Shown: positions 18,193 through 26,037 of the stretch, in pieces
Numbering within the stretch: position 1 is the first letter of the stretch
Layout: each line of letters opens with the position of its first letter
Notes under the pieces: generated by a model
What the model was told of the DNA's origin: nothing
What the model saw: only the letters and a program-made list of their open reading frames with translations
Database searches by the model: none
Position numbers and translations under genes: made by a program
Source of the DNA: Desulfobacterales bacterium
Lineage (GTDB): Bacteria > Desulfobacterota > Desulfobacteria > Desulfobacterales > JAAELO01
Direction: 5' to 3'
Assembly (NCBI GenBank): GCA_024226555.1
Contig: JAAELO010000631.1
Location: forward strand, 17,710-81,709
Length of the DNA: 64,000 nucleotides

Positions 18193-18227
18193 AAAAAAAG
18201 GCTGCATTTTTTGCAGCCTTTTTTTAT
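18193..18227 (+). terminator. Intrinsic terminator of the alanine symporter gene
   Basis: AAAGGCTGCA pairs with TGCAGCCTTT across a short T-rich loop and runs into T(7)ATT. This is a textbook Rho-independent terminator, 16 bases after the symporter stop. Confidence 0.93.
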
Positions 18228-18370
18228 TTAAAAACCCTACCTTTCCTACTTATCATCATTAAATTTCATTCTCAAATCAATTTCAAATAACTCTTTACAA
18301 AAAGTTTAAACGATTATAAAAAGTTCAAAATTATTAATAGATTTTTTATAAAATATGTAAGGATTATCCA

Positions 18371-19201
18371 ATGAGCAGACAGAGAACTAAAAAGAAGTTA
18401 GAAAAGATTAAAAGAGAGAAGACTATTGTAAAACTGCTTGATAAAGCATTAGTATTTCAGAAATCGGGTAGATTCTCAGATACTGAAATGAAACTTAAAG
18501 AGGTTTTTGCAATTAACCCAAATCATCTTGAAGCTCTTCATATTTATAGTCTATTTCTAATGCAACAGAAGAAATTCGAAGAATCAATAGAGATAATTAA
18601 TAAATCAATAGCTATTAAGAATGATAATGACCTTGTTTACAATAATAAAGGTGTGGCTCTTAAAAAGCTTGGACAATTTGAGAAAGCTATAGATTGTTAC
18701 AAAAAAGCACTAAAAATTAATCCTAAAAATGGTGAAGCATTTGTTAATCTTGGCAATATCTCTCTTGATCAAAATGAGAATGAAAAAGCTTTAGAATATT
18801 TCAAGAAAGCAAGTGATCTTGATATTAAATACAGAAAAATTTATGAAGAGAAAAAAGGATCTATAAATAAAGAATCTAATGATAATGAGAAAAACGAATC
18901 AAAGGATTCTCCTAAAAAGGCTGTTAAGAAAGCTGCTCCTAAAAAGGCTGCTAAGAAAGCCGCTCCTAAAAAGACTGCTAAGAAAGCCGCTCCTAAAAAG
19001 ACTGCTAAGAAAGCCGCTCCTAAAAAGGCTGCTAAGAAAGCCGCTCCTAAAAAAACTGCTAAGAAAGCCGCTCCTAAAAAGGCTGCTAAGAAAGCCGCTC
19101 CTAAAAAGGCTGCTAAGAAAGCCGCTCCTAAAAAGGCTGCTAAGAAAGCCGCTCCTAAAAAGGCTGCTAAGAAAGCTGCTCCTAAAAAAGCAGCTAAATA
19201 G
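18371..19201 (+). CDS. TPR protein with a histone-H1-like repetitive tail
   Basis: A 276-residue protein in two parts. Residues about 20-155 hold three to four tetratricopeptide repeats (for example N-N-K-G-V-A-L-K-K-L-G-Q-F-E-K-A-I, then A-F-V-N-L-G-N-I-S-L). Residues 180-276 are about eleven units of nine residues of the form A-P-K-K-[A/T]-A-K-K-A. Such lysine/alanine/proline tails resemble histone H1 and the bacterial AlgP and HctB types and usually bind nucleic acid. No signal peptide is present, so it should be cytoplasmic. I infer a TPR scaffold held to DNA or RNA by its tail. ATG has AAGGATT upstream. Confidence 0.85.
   Translation: MSRQRTKKKLEKIKREKTIVKLLDKALVFQKSGRFSDTEMKLKEVFAINPNHLEALHIYSLFLMQQKKFEESIEIINKSIAIKNDNDLVYNNKGVALKKLGQFEKAIDCYKKALKINPKNGEAFVNLGNISLDQNENEKALEYFKKASDLDIKYRKIYEEKKGSINKESNDNEKNESKDSPKKAVKKAAPKKAAKKAAPKKTAKKAAPKKTAKKAAPKKAAKKAAPKKTAKKAAPKKAAKKAAPKKAAKKAAPKKAAKKAAPKKAAKKAAPKKAAK
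18908..19198 (+). repeat. 27-bp tandem coding repeat, about eleven units
   Basis: The tail of the TPR protein is encoded by near-identical 27-base units built on GCTCCTAAAAAG plus GCTGCTAAGAAAGCC. Units differ mainly by GCT/ACT (Ala/Thr) and GCT/GCC choices. Such homogeneous repeats can expand or contract by slippage or recombination without changing frame. Confidence 0.9.
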
Positions 19202-19207
19202 TTTTTT

Positions 19208-19224
19208 GAATTTTAGAGATTCCC
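19208..19224 (-). repeat. Solo end of a MITE-like element forming the end of the PAS gene
   Basis: On the minus strand this reads GGGAATCTCTAAAATTC, the consensus left end of the repeat family. The stop of the minus-strand PAS-like gene (TAA, 19213-19215) and its last codons Gly-Asn-Leu are read from GGGAATCTCTAA. Nothing of the interior remains before the TPR gene is reached on the other side. Confidence 0.6.
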
Positions 19225-20247
19225 GTTATTTGTTACAAGATGAGCTATATCAACAACTGTATTTAAAAACTGGCTGTCTGACTCAAATAATCCTAAATCT
19301 TTATTGAAACATACAATTGATATCTCATCACTGTGATAACTTATATATTGGTTAATTTCGATATCCAGAAAGTTTGTCAGTTGGTTATTATATATATTAT
19401 TATTGTAAAAATCTTTAAGTGATTCATTATCAGATTTTTTAGCCTGGAATATTTTGTTTTTAATGTTGGAATTCCCATTTAATAAGGATTTTCCTTCATG
19501 GAGGGGTATGTATTCGGATTTTACAAACATATCATCACTATTCTTATATATATAACCTCCGAGTATTCCATAGCTATCTTTTGTAGCCATATAAACTGCT
19601 CTATAACCCTCTTGTAAAAGAATCATAGGGATTTTAGATATAATTTTATCATTTTTATTTACATTATAATTATTCTTAACATAGCTAAAAAAATCATTTA
19701 TTGATGAAAGGCTGTAATCAAGGGATTTTCTGGCATTTATCTCAAACATCCACATCATAACAACATCATAATCAGATATTTTTTTCACATTTACAAAATA
19801 CCACTTTTGAAGAAACTTCGAATATATTTCAAAATTCTCAGTAGTGTTTGAATTTTTAAGCTTTTCTATTCTACTAAATATAAGCCTTACATCTTTATTC
19901 TCAAAAATGTGGTCAATAGTTTCTATTTTCTTTTTATTAAAAAGGGTCTTGGTATTTCCAGTTGATTGTATTATTTTACCATTAGAATCTATTATAAAAA
20001 CCGGATCTTTCTTAAGTTTAGGTAATTTTAAAAGTAAATTATAGTATCTGTTTCTATACTTATTAACAGTCTGAAAAATTACAAATAGTAAAAATGTAAT
20101 TATAAATGGTTTGTAGTGTAATATATGAAAAGACTGGATAAGGTTAATAATAATTCCTGACAAAACTCCAAACAGATAATTGTATGGGTTTATTAGTTCA
20201 AGCATCAGTAACTTCACGAATATCAAAATCTGTTTAATTAAATTCAT
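19213..20247 (-). CDS. Membrane protein with a PAS-like domain, no kinase
   Basis: A 344-residue protein with two or more N-terminal hydrophobic segments (about residues 5-60), then a PAS-like segment starting D-P-V-F-I-I-D-S-N-G-K-I-I-Q-S-T-G-N near residue 82. The middle reads K-W-Y-F-V-N-V-K-K-I-S-D-Y-D-V-V-M-M-W, resembling a PAS beta-sheet. The C-terminal 150 residues are not recognised and show no kinase, GGDEF, EAL or methyl-acceptor motif. It may be a membrane sensor that works through protein contact. Its last three residues and stop codon come from a repeat-family end, so the native C-terminus may once have been different. It is convergent with the TPR gene. Confidence 0.7.
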   Translation of the reverse strand: MNLIKQILIFVKLLMLELINPYNYLFGVLSGIIINLIQSFHILHYKPFIITFLLFVIFQTVNKYRNRYYNLLLKLPKLKKDPVFIIDSNGKIIQSTGNTKTLFNKKKIETIDHIFENKDVRLIFSRIEKLKNSNTTENFEIYSKFLQKWYFVNVKKISDYDVVMMWMFEINARKSLDYSLSSINDFFSYVKNNYNVNKNDKIISKIPMILLQEGYRAVYMATKDSYGILGGYIYKNSDDMFVKSEYIPLHEGKSLLNGNSNIKNKIFQAKKSDNESLKDFYNNNIYNNQLTNFLDIEINQYISYHSDEISIVCFNKDLGLFESDSQFLNTVVDIAHLVTNNGNL

Positions 20248-20598
20248 ATATCAAGTCTTTATTTAATTGGGTTTATTGGGTTAATTTCAACGAAACATTA
20301 ATGAAAACAGAACTTTTTTTCAATTAAATAATTTAAAAATTAGATTTTTTTTTTTTTTTGATTTAAAAAATTTTAAAATAAGTATATAAATATTTGTAAT
20401 CATGATATTTTTTAAAAAATCATAAATCCACACAAATTTTAAAATAGATAAGAAACTTCGATCAGGTTTTGTTTGTTTAGTTTATAATTATCCTTACAAA
20501 ACTATTACATTTAAAAGACTCTATCTAATTGCTTCGAAATATTTATTTATGTATTATTAAAATCAAATATATAATTATTTAAAAAAAAGAAATTAATT
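20248..20598. other. A/T-rich intergenic region upstream of oleA
   Basis: About 350 bases between the divergent PAS-like gene and oleA. It contains a 15-base T tract (20345-20359) and long A/T runs that may bend DNA. The promoters of both genes should lie here, but no hexamers stand out against the background. Only AAAAAAGAAATTA precedes the oleA ATG, so its ribosome binding site is weak. No coding frame is supported. Confidence 0.4.
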
Positions 20599-21651
20599 AT
20601 GAAGTATAATAATGTTTTTATTGACACAATCCAGTATGAGATTGCACCTAATTCAGTAACATCCCTTGAACTTGAAGAAAGATTAAAACCCTTTTATAAA
20701 AAATTTGGTTTTAAGCAAGGTCAGCTTGAGAGCTTAACAGGGGTTCGGGAGCGAAGGTATTGGGATGAAGTACATACAATGCATGAAGGTGCTTCAAAAG
20801 CCGGAATTAAGGCTATTGAAGCTTCAGGTATATCTCCATCCGATATTGGAATGGTTATTTATGGAGGTGTTTGTAGAGATAATCACGAGCCAGCAACAGC
20901 ATGTTCAATAGCTCATACCCTTGGAGTTGATGAAGATGCTCAGGTTTACGATGTTTCTAATGCATGTATTGGAGTTTTAACTGGTGTTCTTCAGGTTGCA
21001 AATGCAATTGAGTCAGGCCAGATTAAAGCAGGATTGGTTTTGTCATGTGAATCCGCAAAACAGATTGTAGATTCTACAATTAATCTTATAAACCAGAACA
21101 TGGATCTTGAGTTTTATAAGAAAACAATTGCAACTCTTACTGGTGGTGCAGGAGCAGTAGCTGTCCTTCTAACTGCTAAAAACTTTCAAACTAAAACACA
21201 AAGAAGGCATCAATTATTAACAAGTACCCTGAAAAATTCAGTGGAACATCACGAACTATGTAGATGGGGTCATGATAAATATGGTATGCCAACAGAATCA
21301 AATTATGTAATGGAAACTGATGCTCAACTTGTTCTTAAATATGGTGTTGATTTAGCAATAAAAACTTTTGACAAAATGCTTAATGAACTTTCAGTTAGTA
21401 GACCAGCTCTTAATAAAGTTATTTGTCATCAGGTTGGATCTATTCACAGGGCAGCAATATTGGATGCACTTGGAATAGAAAAAAATAAAGATTTCAATAC
21501 TTTTCAATATCTTGGTAACATGGGAACTGTTTCCCTTCCAATGACTGCTCAACTTGCTGATGAATATAATTTTATACATGAAAATGACCTTGTCGGATTT
21601 CTCGGAATTGGTAGTGGTTTAAATTGTCTTATGTTAGGTGTGAAATGGTAA
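20599..21651 (+). CDS. oleA: OleA, thiolase-fold head-to-head acyl-CoA condensing enzyme
   Basis: OleA joins two fatty acyl-CoAs by non-decarboxylative Claisen condensation to a beta-keto acid, the first step of long-chain olefin synthesis. The 350 residues have the KAS-III fold: nucleophile C123 in D-V-S-N-A-C-I-G-V, H277 in I-C-H-Q-V-G, and N307 in Y-L-G-N-M-G-T-V-S-L-P. E97 in N-H-E-P-A-T-A may be the OleA-specific glutamate that enters the partner active site. Downstream oleB, oleC and oleD homologues in order make OleA far more likely than FabH. The stop overlaps the oleB start (ATGGTAA). Confidence 0.92.
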   Translation: MKYNNVFIDTIQYEIAPNSVTSLELEERLKPFYKKFGFKQGQLESLTGVRERRYWDEVHTMHEGASKAGIKAIEASGISPSDIGMVIYGGVCRDNHEPATACSIAHTLGVDEDAQVYDVSNACIGVLTGVLQVANAIESGQIKAGLVLSCESAKQIVDSTINLINQNMDLEFYKKTIATLTGGAGAVAVLLTAKNFQTKTQRRHQLLTSTLKNSVEHHELCRWGHDKYGMPTESNYVMETDAQLVLKYGVDLAIKTFDKMLNELSVSRPALNKVICHQVGSIHRAAILDALGIEKNKDFNTFQYLGNMGTVSLPMTAQLADEYNFIHENDLVGFLGIGSGLNCLMLGVKW

Positions 21652-22547
21652 TTGATTGTTCTGCTTTTAGTCATCTGTATCCTTACAAATCGAATTTTCT
21701 AAAACTTAAAAACGGATTAAATCTTCATTATGTGGATGAAGGTAAAGGTTCTCCTGTTTTTATGATACATGGAAACCCAACGTGGTCTTTTTATTACAGG
21801 TCACTTGTTGAGGAATTAAAAAATAATTTTCGAACTATAGCTGTTGATCATATAGGTTGTGGCTTGTCTGACAAACCATCAACTAATGAATACGGTTTTG
21901 ATCTTGAATCAAGAGTTAGTGATTTCAAAGAGCTTGTTGATAAAACCTGCCCTGATGAAAAAATATCCCTTGTTGTTCATGATTGGGGTGGAATGATAGG
22001 AGTTGTATATGCCCTTCAAAACCTTGAGAAAATAGATAAAATTATAGTTACAAACACTTCTGGTTTTTTCCCTCCAGGAACTAAAAATCTTCCAGTTCGT
22101 TTATGGTTATTAAAATATATTAGCCTTTTTGCTACACCTGCAGTTCTATTGTTCAATCTTTTCTCATGGGCTGCAACATTTATGGCACCCCATAAAAAAC
22201 TTGGAAAAAATGTTAAAAAGGGACTTGTCGCACCTCATAATAACATTAGAAACAGAATATCCACGCTTAAATTTGTTCAGGATATACCTTTAAAACCTTC
22301 TGATAAAAGTTATGACCTTGTTAAATTTGCAGATGATAATCTGAAAAAACTTTTGGAAAAAGATATGATAGTTATTTGGGGAGAGCATGACTTTGTTTTC
22401 GACAATGATTATTATAATGAATGGATAAACCGATTTCCAAAAGTAAAATCCTATTTTTTTAAAGATGCTGGTCACTATCTTTTTGAGGATATTCCTGAAA
22501 AAATTAACCCCATTATAAAAGATTTTTTGATATCTGATGTTAAATAG
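21645..22547 (+). CDS. oleB: OleB, alpha/beta hydrolase (beta-lactone decarboxylase)
   Basis: OleB breaks the cis-beta-lactone made by OleC into a cis-olefin and CO2. This haloalkane-dehalogenase-like alpha/beta hydrolase has the oxyanion segment H-G-N-P-T-W (residues 42-47), nucleophile D113 in V-V-H-D-W-G-G-M-I-G, and catalytic His in D-A-G-H-Y-L-F-E-D near the C-terminus. ATG at 21645 overlaps the oleA stop by seven bases. An upstream in-frame TTG at 21624 is rejected because it lies deep in oleA, while TTAGGTG fits the ATG. OleB is a separate protein here, unlike the OleBC fusions of some bacteria. Confidence 0.9.
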   Translation: MVIDCSAFSHLYPYKSNFLKLKNGLNLHYVDEGKGSPVFMIHGNPTWSFYYRSLVEELKNNFRTIAVDHIGCGLSDKPSTNEYGFDLESRVSDFKELVDKTCPDEKISLVVHDWGGMIGVVYALQNLEKIDKIIVTNTSGFFPPGTKNLPVRLWLLKYISLFATPAVLLFNLFSWAATFMAPHKKLGKNVKKGLVAPHNNIRNRISTLKFVQDIPLKPSDKSYDLVKFADDNLKKLLEKDMIVIWGEHDFVFDNDYYNEWINRFPKVKSYFFKDAGHYLFEDIPEKINPIIKDFLISDVK

Positions 22548-22621
22548 TGTTATTAGTAGTTAGTTTCTAATTTATTTGAAACAAATTCTTAATAACTAAT
22601 ACTTAACAAAGATTAAAAAAG

Positions 22622-23212
22622 ATGATCGAAGAAACCACAGCAGAAGAAGAAAAACCTAAAAGAAAAGATATTATAGGAATAATAATTAAGGTTTTAATTT
22701 ATTCTATTATTTTATCTGTTATCTCTGTAGCTGCTTATTTTGGATTCAAATATTATAAGAGCACTGGAGAAAAGTATTCTGAGAAGACTTTAATTAATGT
22801 TAAATCCAATGAAAGTAAGCTTAAATTTTCGTTCGATAATTTAAGAAAAGTTTATAAAGGTATTATAAAAATAGATAAAGAGATTGTATTAATTGATGAA
22901 GAGATAGAAAGAATTAATAAAATCGAAACGGATTATCCAAATCAAAAAAAGATAACAGCAGCTGAGAAGAAAATCTGGAAAAAAGTTAAAAAGAAGCTTA
23001 TAAAAGTACTCGCTAAGGTTGAGCAAACTCTAGAAATCATATTTGTAACTTACAAGGTTAATCCTGAAAAAGGGATGAAAATCATTAATAAGAATAATGG
23101 AAATCTTGAAAATATGATAAATGAGGTATTAGTATTTTCAAATGAACAAACTGCGACCTTAAAACTAAATAAAGAACAAACCTTTTTTGAAAAGATTAAA
23201 AATATTTTCTAA
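22622..23212 (+). CDS. Unrecognised single-pass membrane protein inside the ole cluster
   Basis: A 196-residue protein with an acidic start, a K-P-K-R-K stop-transfer-like charge cluster, one membrane helix at about residues 18-44 (I-I-G-I-I-I-K-V-L-I-Y-S-I-I-L-S...) and a lysine/glutamate-rich helical rest. I know no equivalent in described ole operons. Its stop overlaps the oleC ATG by one base (TAATG), so it is translationally tied to oleC and belongs to the operon. Ole enzymes B, C and D assemble into large complexes, so a membrane tether or scaffold is a reasonable but untested idea. A 74-base gap separates it from oleB. Confidence 0.75.
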   Translation: MIEETTAEEEKPKRKDIIGIIIKVLIYSIILSVISVAAYFGFKYYKSTGEKYSEKTLINVKSNESKLKFSFDNLRKVYKGIIKIDKEIVLIDEEIERINKIETDYPNQKKITAAEKKIWKKVKKKLIKVLAKVEQTLEIIFVTYKVNPEKGMKIINKNNGNLENMINEVLVFSNEQTATLKLNKEQTFFEKIKNIF

Positions 23213-24861
23213 TGAAAACTAATATATCGAATATTTCATATCTGCTTAGGGAATCAGTAAAAAGAAATCCATTTAAAAGAGCTGTTGTCTATCCATCAGG
23301 AACCGATAATAAAAATCGAATTCAATACTCTCATATTACATTTAAACAACTTGATGAGGATTCTGATAAAGTTGCCAGTGGGTTAAAAAACGCCGGTATT
23401 AAAAGAGGGACCAAAACAATTTTTATGGTAACTCCTGGTATTGAATTTTTTACAGTTACATTTGCTCTTTTTAAAATAGGAGCCGTTCCTGTGATGGTTG
23501 ATCCTGGAATGGGAATCAAAAGAATGCTTTCATGCCTTAAACAAAGTAAGGCTTCAGCATTTATTGGTATTCCTAAAGCTCATATATTAAGGACATTATT
23601 CAAAAAACCATTTAGTACAGTAGAAACATTTGTAACTGTGGGAAAAAAATATTTCTGGGGTGGTCATTCATATGATAATTTTATAAATACTGATCATACA
23701 CCATTTGAAATTGAAAATACTGATTTTGATGAAATGGCAGCAATACTCTTTACAACTGGAAGTACCGGGCCTGCTAAAGGTGTTGTATATACCCATGGAA
23801 ACTTCATTTCACAGATTAATAATATTCAGTCTCACTTTAAAATATCTGATGATGAGATTGATCTTCCAACTTTCCCACTATTTGCACTTTTCGATCCGGC
23901 ATTAGGAATGACTGCAATAATTCCAGATATGGATCCAACTAAACCTGCATTTGTTAATCCTTTAAAAATAATTGAAGCTATACACAATCAGGGTGTTACA
24001 AATATGTTTGCATCTCCGGCACTTTTAAACAGAGTCGGCGGATTTGGAAAAGAAAACAATGTAAAACTACCCTCTTTAAGACGTGTCGTATCAGCAGGAG
24101 CTCCAGTTTCTCCATCTAATATTGAACAATTTAAGGTTATGTTAAGTAATGAATGTGAAATTCACACTCCTTATGGAGCTACAGAGGCTGTTCCTATTCT
24201 TTCAATTTCAAGTAATGAAATTTTATCTGAAACAAAATCCAAATCTGAAATAGGCTATGGAAATTGCGTGGGAAGACCAATTGAACCTGTTGAAATTAAA
24301 CTAATTGGAGTAACTGATGATCCAATTGATATTTGGAATGATAATCTTGAGGTTCCAGTTGGTGAAATAGGTGAAATTACTGTCAAAGGACCACTTGTTA
24401 CAAAAAAATACTATGAAAATGAGAAAGCCGATCTGTATGCAAAAATCCCGAATGGTGATTCATTCTGGCATAGAATGGGTGATTTAGGTTGGAAAGATGA
24501 AAAAAATCGTATTTGGTTCTGTGGAAGAAAAAATCACAGAGTTGTTACTGAATATGGAGATTTATACTCTGTTTGCTGTGAAGCAGTATTCAACAACCAT
24601 CCTCTTGTTAATAGGAGTGCATTGGTTGGAATTGGTGAAAAAGGCTACATGAGACCTGTAATATGCATAGAACTAAAAGAAAAAAAGGATATTAATCTTG
24701 ACAAATGCAGGGATGATTTACTTTACATAGCCAAAGATAATGAACTTACAAAAAAAATTGAGGATCTTCTATTTCACGATTCATTCCCTGTTGATATAAG
24801 GCATAATTCGAAAATATTCAGAGAAATATTAGCTATCTGGGCAGATAAAAAATTACAATAA
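23212..24861 (+). CDS. oleC: OleC, beta-lactone synthetase (AMP-ligase family)
   Basis: OleC uses ATP to convert the beta-hydroxy acid from OleD into a cis-beta-lactone. This 549-residue ANL-superfamily protein has the phosphate loop T-T-G-S-T-G-P-A-K-G at residues 181-190, the aromatic motif Y-G-A-T-E-A-V-P near 325 and the hinge-side G-D-L-G-W near 420. The gene starts on the A of the upstream stop (TAATG). Its place between oleB and oleD distinguishes it from ordinary acyl-CoA ligases. It is cytoplasmic and should act within an OleBCD complex. Confidence 0.92.
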   Translation: MKTNISNISYLLRESVKRNPFKRAVVYPSGTDNKNRIQYSHITFKQLDEDSDKVASGLKNAGIKRGTKTIFMVTPGIEFFTVTFALFKIGAVPVMVDPGMGIKRMLSCLKQSKASAFIGIPKAHILRTLFKKPFSTVETFVTVGKKYFWGGHSYDNFINTDHTPFEIENTDFDEMAAILFTTGSTGPAKGVVYTHGNFISQINNIQSHFKISDDEIDLPTFPLFALFDPALGMTAIIPDMDPTKPAFVNPLKIIEAIHNQGVTNMFASPALLNRVGGFGKENNVKLPSLRRVVSAGAPVSPSNIEQFKVMLSNECEIHTPYGATEAVPILSISSNEILSETKSKSEIGYGNCVGRPIEPVEIKLIGVTDDPIDIWNDNLEVPVGEIGEITVKGPLVTKKYYENEKADLYAKIPNGDSFWHRMGDLGWKDEKNRIWFCGRKNHRVVTEYGDLYSVCCEAVFNNHPLVNRSALVGIGEKGYMRPVICIELKEKKDINLDKCRDDLLYIAKDNELTKKIEDLLFHDSFPVDIRHNSKIFREILAIWADKKLQ

Positions 24862-24877
24862 AAAGCAGGTGATAAAT

Positions 24878-25873
24878 TTGAAAAAAGCTCTTGTAACAGG
24901 TGGTGGTGGTTTTTTAGGCTTTGCCATTGTAAAACAACTTATTGAAAAAAAATATTCTGTCAGGAGCATCTCAAGAAGTCACTATAAAAAACTGGATGAA
25001 ATTGGTGTTGAGCAAATTATAGGAGACATTTCAATTCCTTATGATGCAGAAAAAGCAGTTCAAGGAATGGATATAGTATTTCACGTTGCTGCTAAACCAG
25101 GAATATGGGGCAAGTACGAAGAATACTATAATATAAATTATATTGGTACTAAAAATATTGCAGATTTTTCACTAAAGCATAATGTAAAAGAGTTTATCTA
25201 TACAAGCTCACCCAGCGTTATTTTTGATGGAAATGATATGGAAAATGTGGATGAAAGCGTTCCATACCCAGTTGAATTTCATACTCACTATCCTAAAACA
25301 AAGGCTCTTGCTGAAAAGTACATTCAGGAAATTACTAAAAAGGGGCTTAAGACTATAACATTGAGACCACATCTAATTTGGGGACCAGATGATAATCATC
25401 TGGTTCCAAGAATCATTAAAAAAGCAAAAAGATTAAAAAAAATTGGTTATGAAAAGAAATTGGTTGATACAATTTATATAGATAATGCAGCCGATGCTCA
25501 TATTCTTGCAGCAGAAAAACTTTCAGAAAATATAGATCTGTCTGGTAAAATATATTTTATTAGCCAGGATGAGCCAATTTATACATGGGATATGATAGAT
25601 AGAATTCTCGAATCCGCTGGAAAACCAAAAATTAAAGGTACTGTTTCTGTTTCTGCAGCATATTATGTTGGAGCTTTTCTTGAATTTATTTTTAAAATAT
25701 TTTTTATAAAATCTGAACCTCCAATGACAAGATTTGTGGCAAAAGAGTTATCCACATCACACTATTTTGATATTAGTGCGGTAAAAACAGATCTTGGTTT
25801 CAAACCAAATATTTCAATTACCAAAGGTTTAAAGATTCTAAAGGATCATCTTAAGGGAACCTCTATTGATTAG
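24878..25873 (+). CDS. oleD: OleD, NAD(P)H-dependent 2-alkyl-3-ketoalkanoate reductase
   Basis: OleD reduces the beta-keto acid from OleA to the beta-hydroxy acid. This short-chain reductase of the extended (3-beta-HSD-like) type has T-G-G-G-G-F-L-G near the N-terminus, the catalytic Y-P-K-T-K (Y-x-x-x-K) near residue 146 and T-S-S-P-S-V before it. TTG at 24878 is the preferred start because AGGTGA at 24867-24872 fits as its ribosome binding site; GTG at 24869 would add three residues. The last six residues and the TAG are encoded by the left end of a MITE-like element. About 331 residues is normal for OleD, so little is lost. Confidence 0.9.
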   Translation: MKKALVTGGGGFLGFAIVKQLIEKKYSVRSISRSHYKKLDEIGVEQIIGDISIPYDAEKAVQGMDIVFHVAAKPGIWGKYEEYYNINYIGTKNIADFSLKHNVKEFIYTSSPSVIFDGNDMENVDESVPYPVEFHTHYPKTKALAEKYIQEITKKGLKTITLRPHLIWGPDDNHLVPRIIKKAKRLKKIGYEKKLVDTIYIDNAADAHILAAEKLSENIDLSGKIYFISQDEPIYTWDMIDRILESAGKPKIKGTVSVSAAYYVGAFLEFIFKIFFIKSEPPMTRFVAKELSTSHYFDISAVKTDLGFKPNISITKGLKILKDHLKGTSID

Positions 25874-26030
25874 AATTTTTGATGAAAAACAGATTATAAA
25901 AGCTTTAGTTTTATAAAATCTCTGCATAACAAAAAACAACGTTGATTCGTTTATAAAAAAGGTTTCATTTTATAAAGTTTACAGTTTTATTTTGGTTATA
26001 AAGATGAAAGATCAGTTATTAGAGATTCCT
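25855..26030 (+). repeat. MITE-like element between oleD and the DHH-CBS gene
   Basis: A 176-base copy with ends GGGAACCTCTATTGATTAG and AGTTATTAGAGATTCCT. The interior has AACGTTGATTCGTTTATAAA and TTTTATAAAGTTTACAG, shared with the copies at 34443 and 41664. TTAA flanks it on both sides (25851-25854 and 26031-26034) if the last C of the element has become T. Its left end supplies the oleD stop, and its right end lies seven bases from the stop of the convergent gene. Confidence 0.85.
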
Positions 26031-26037
26031 TTAAAAA

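Noticed and set aside
18908..19198. CRISPR array
   Set aside because: The repeats are contiguous 27-bp coding units without spacers, in frame with the TPR gene.
18879..19307. 142-residue frame rich in Leu-Leu-Lys-Arg
   Set aside because: It is the +1-frame shadow of the tandem repeat in the TPR gene.
20345..20359. T15 tract as a phase-variation switch for oleA
   Set aside because: It is about 240 bases from the oleA start in a very A/T-rich gap, with no promoter spacing that it would alter visibly.
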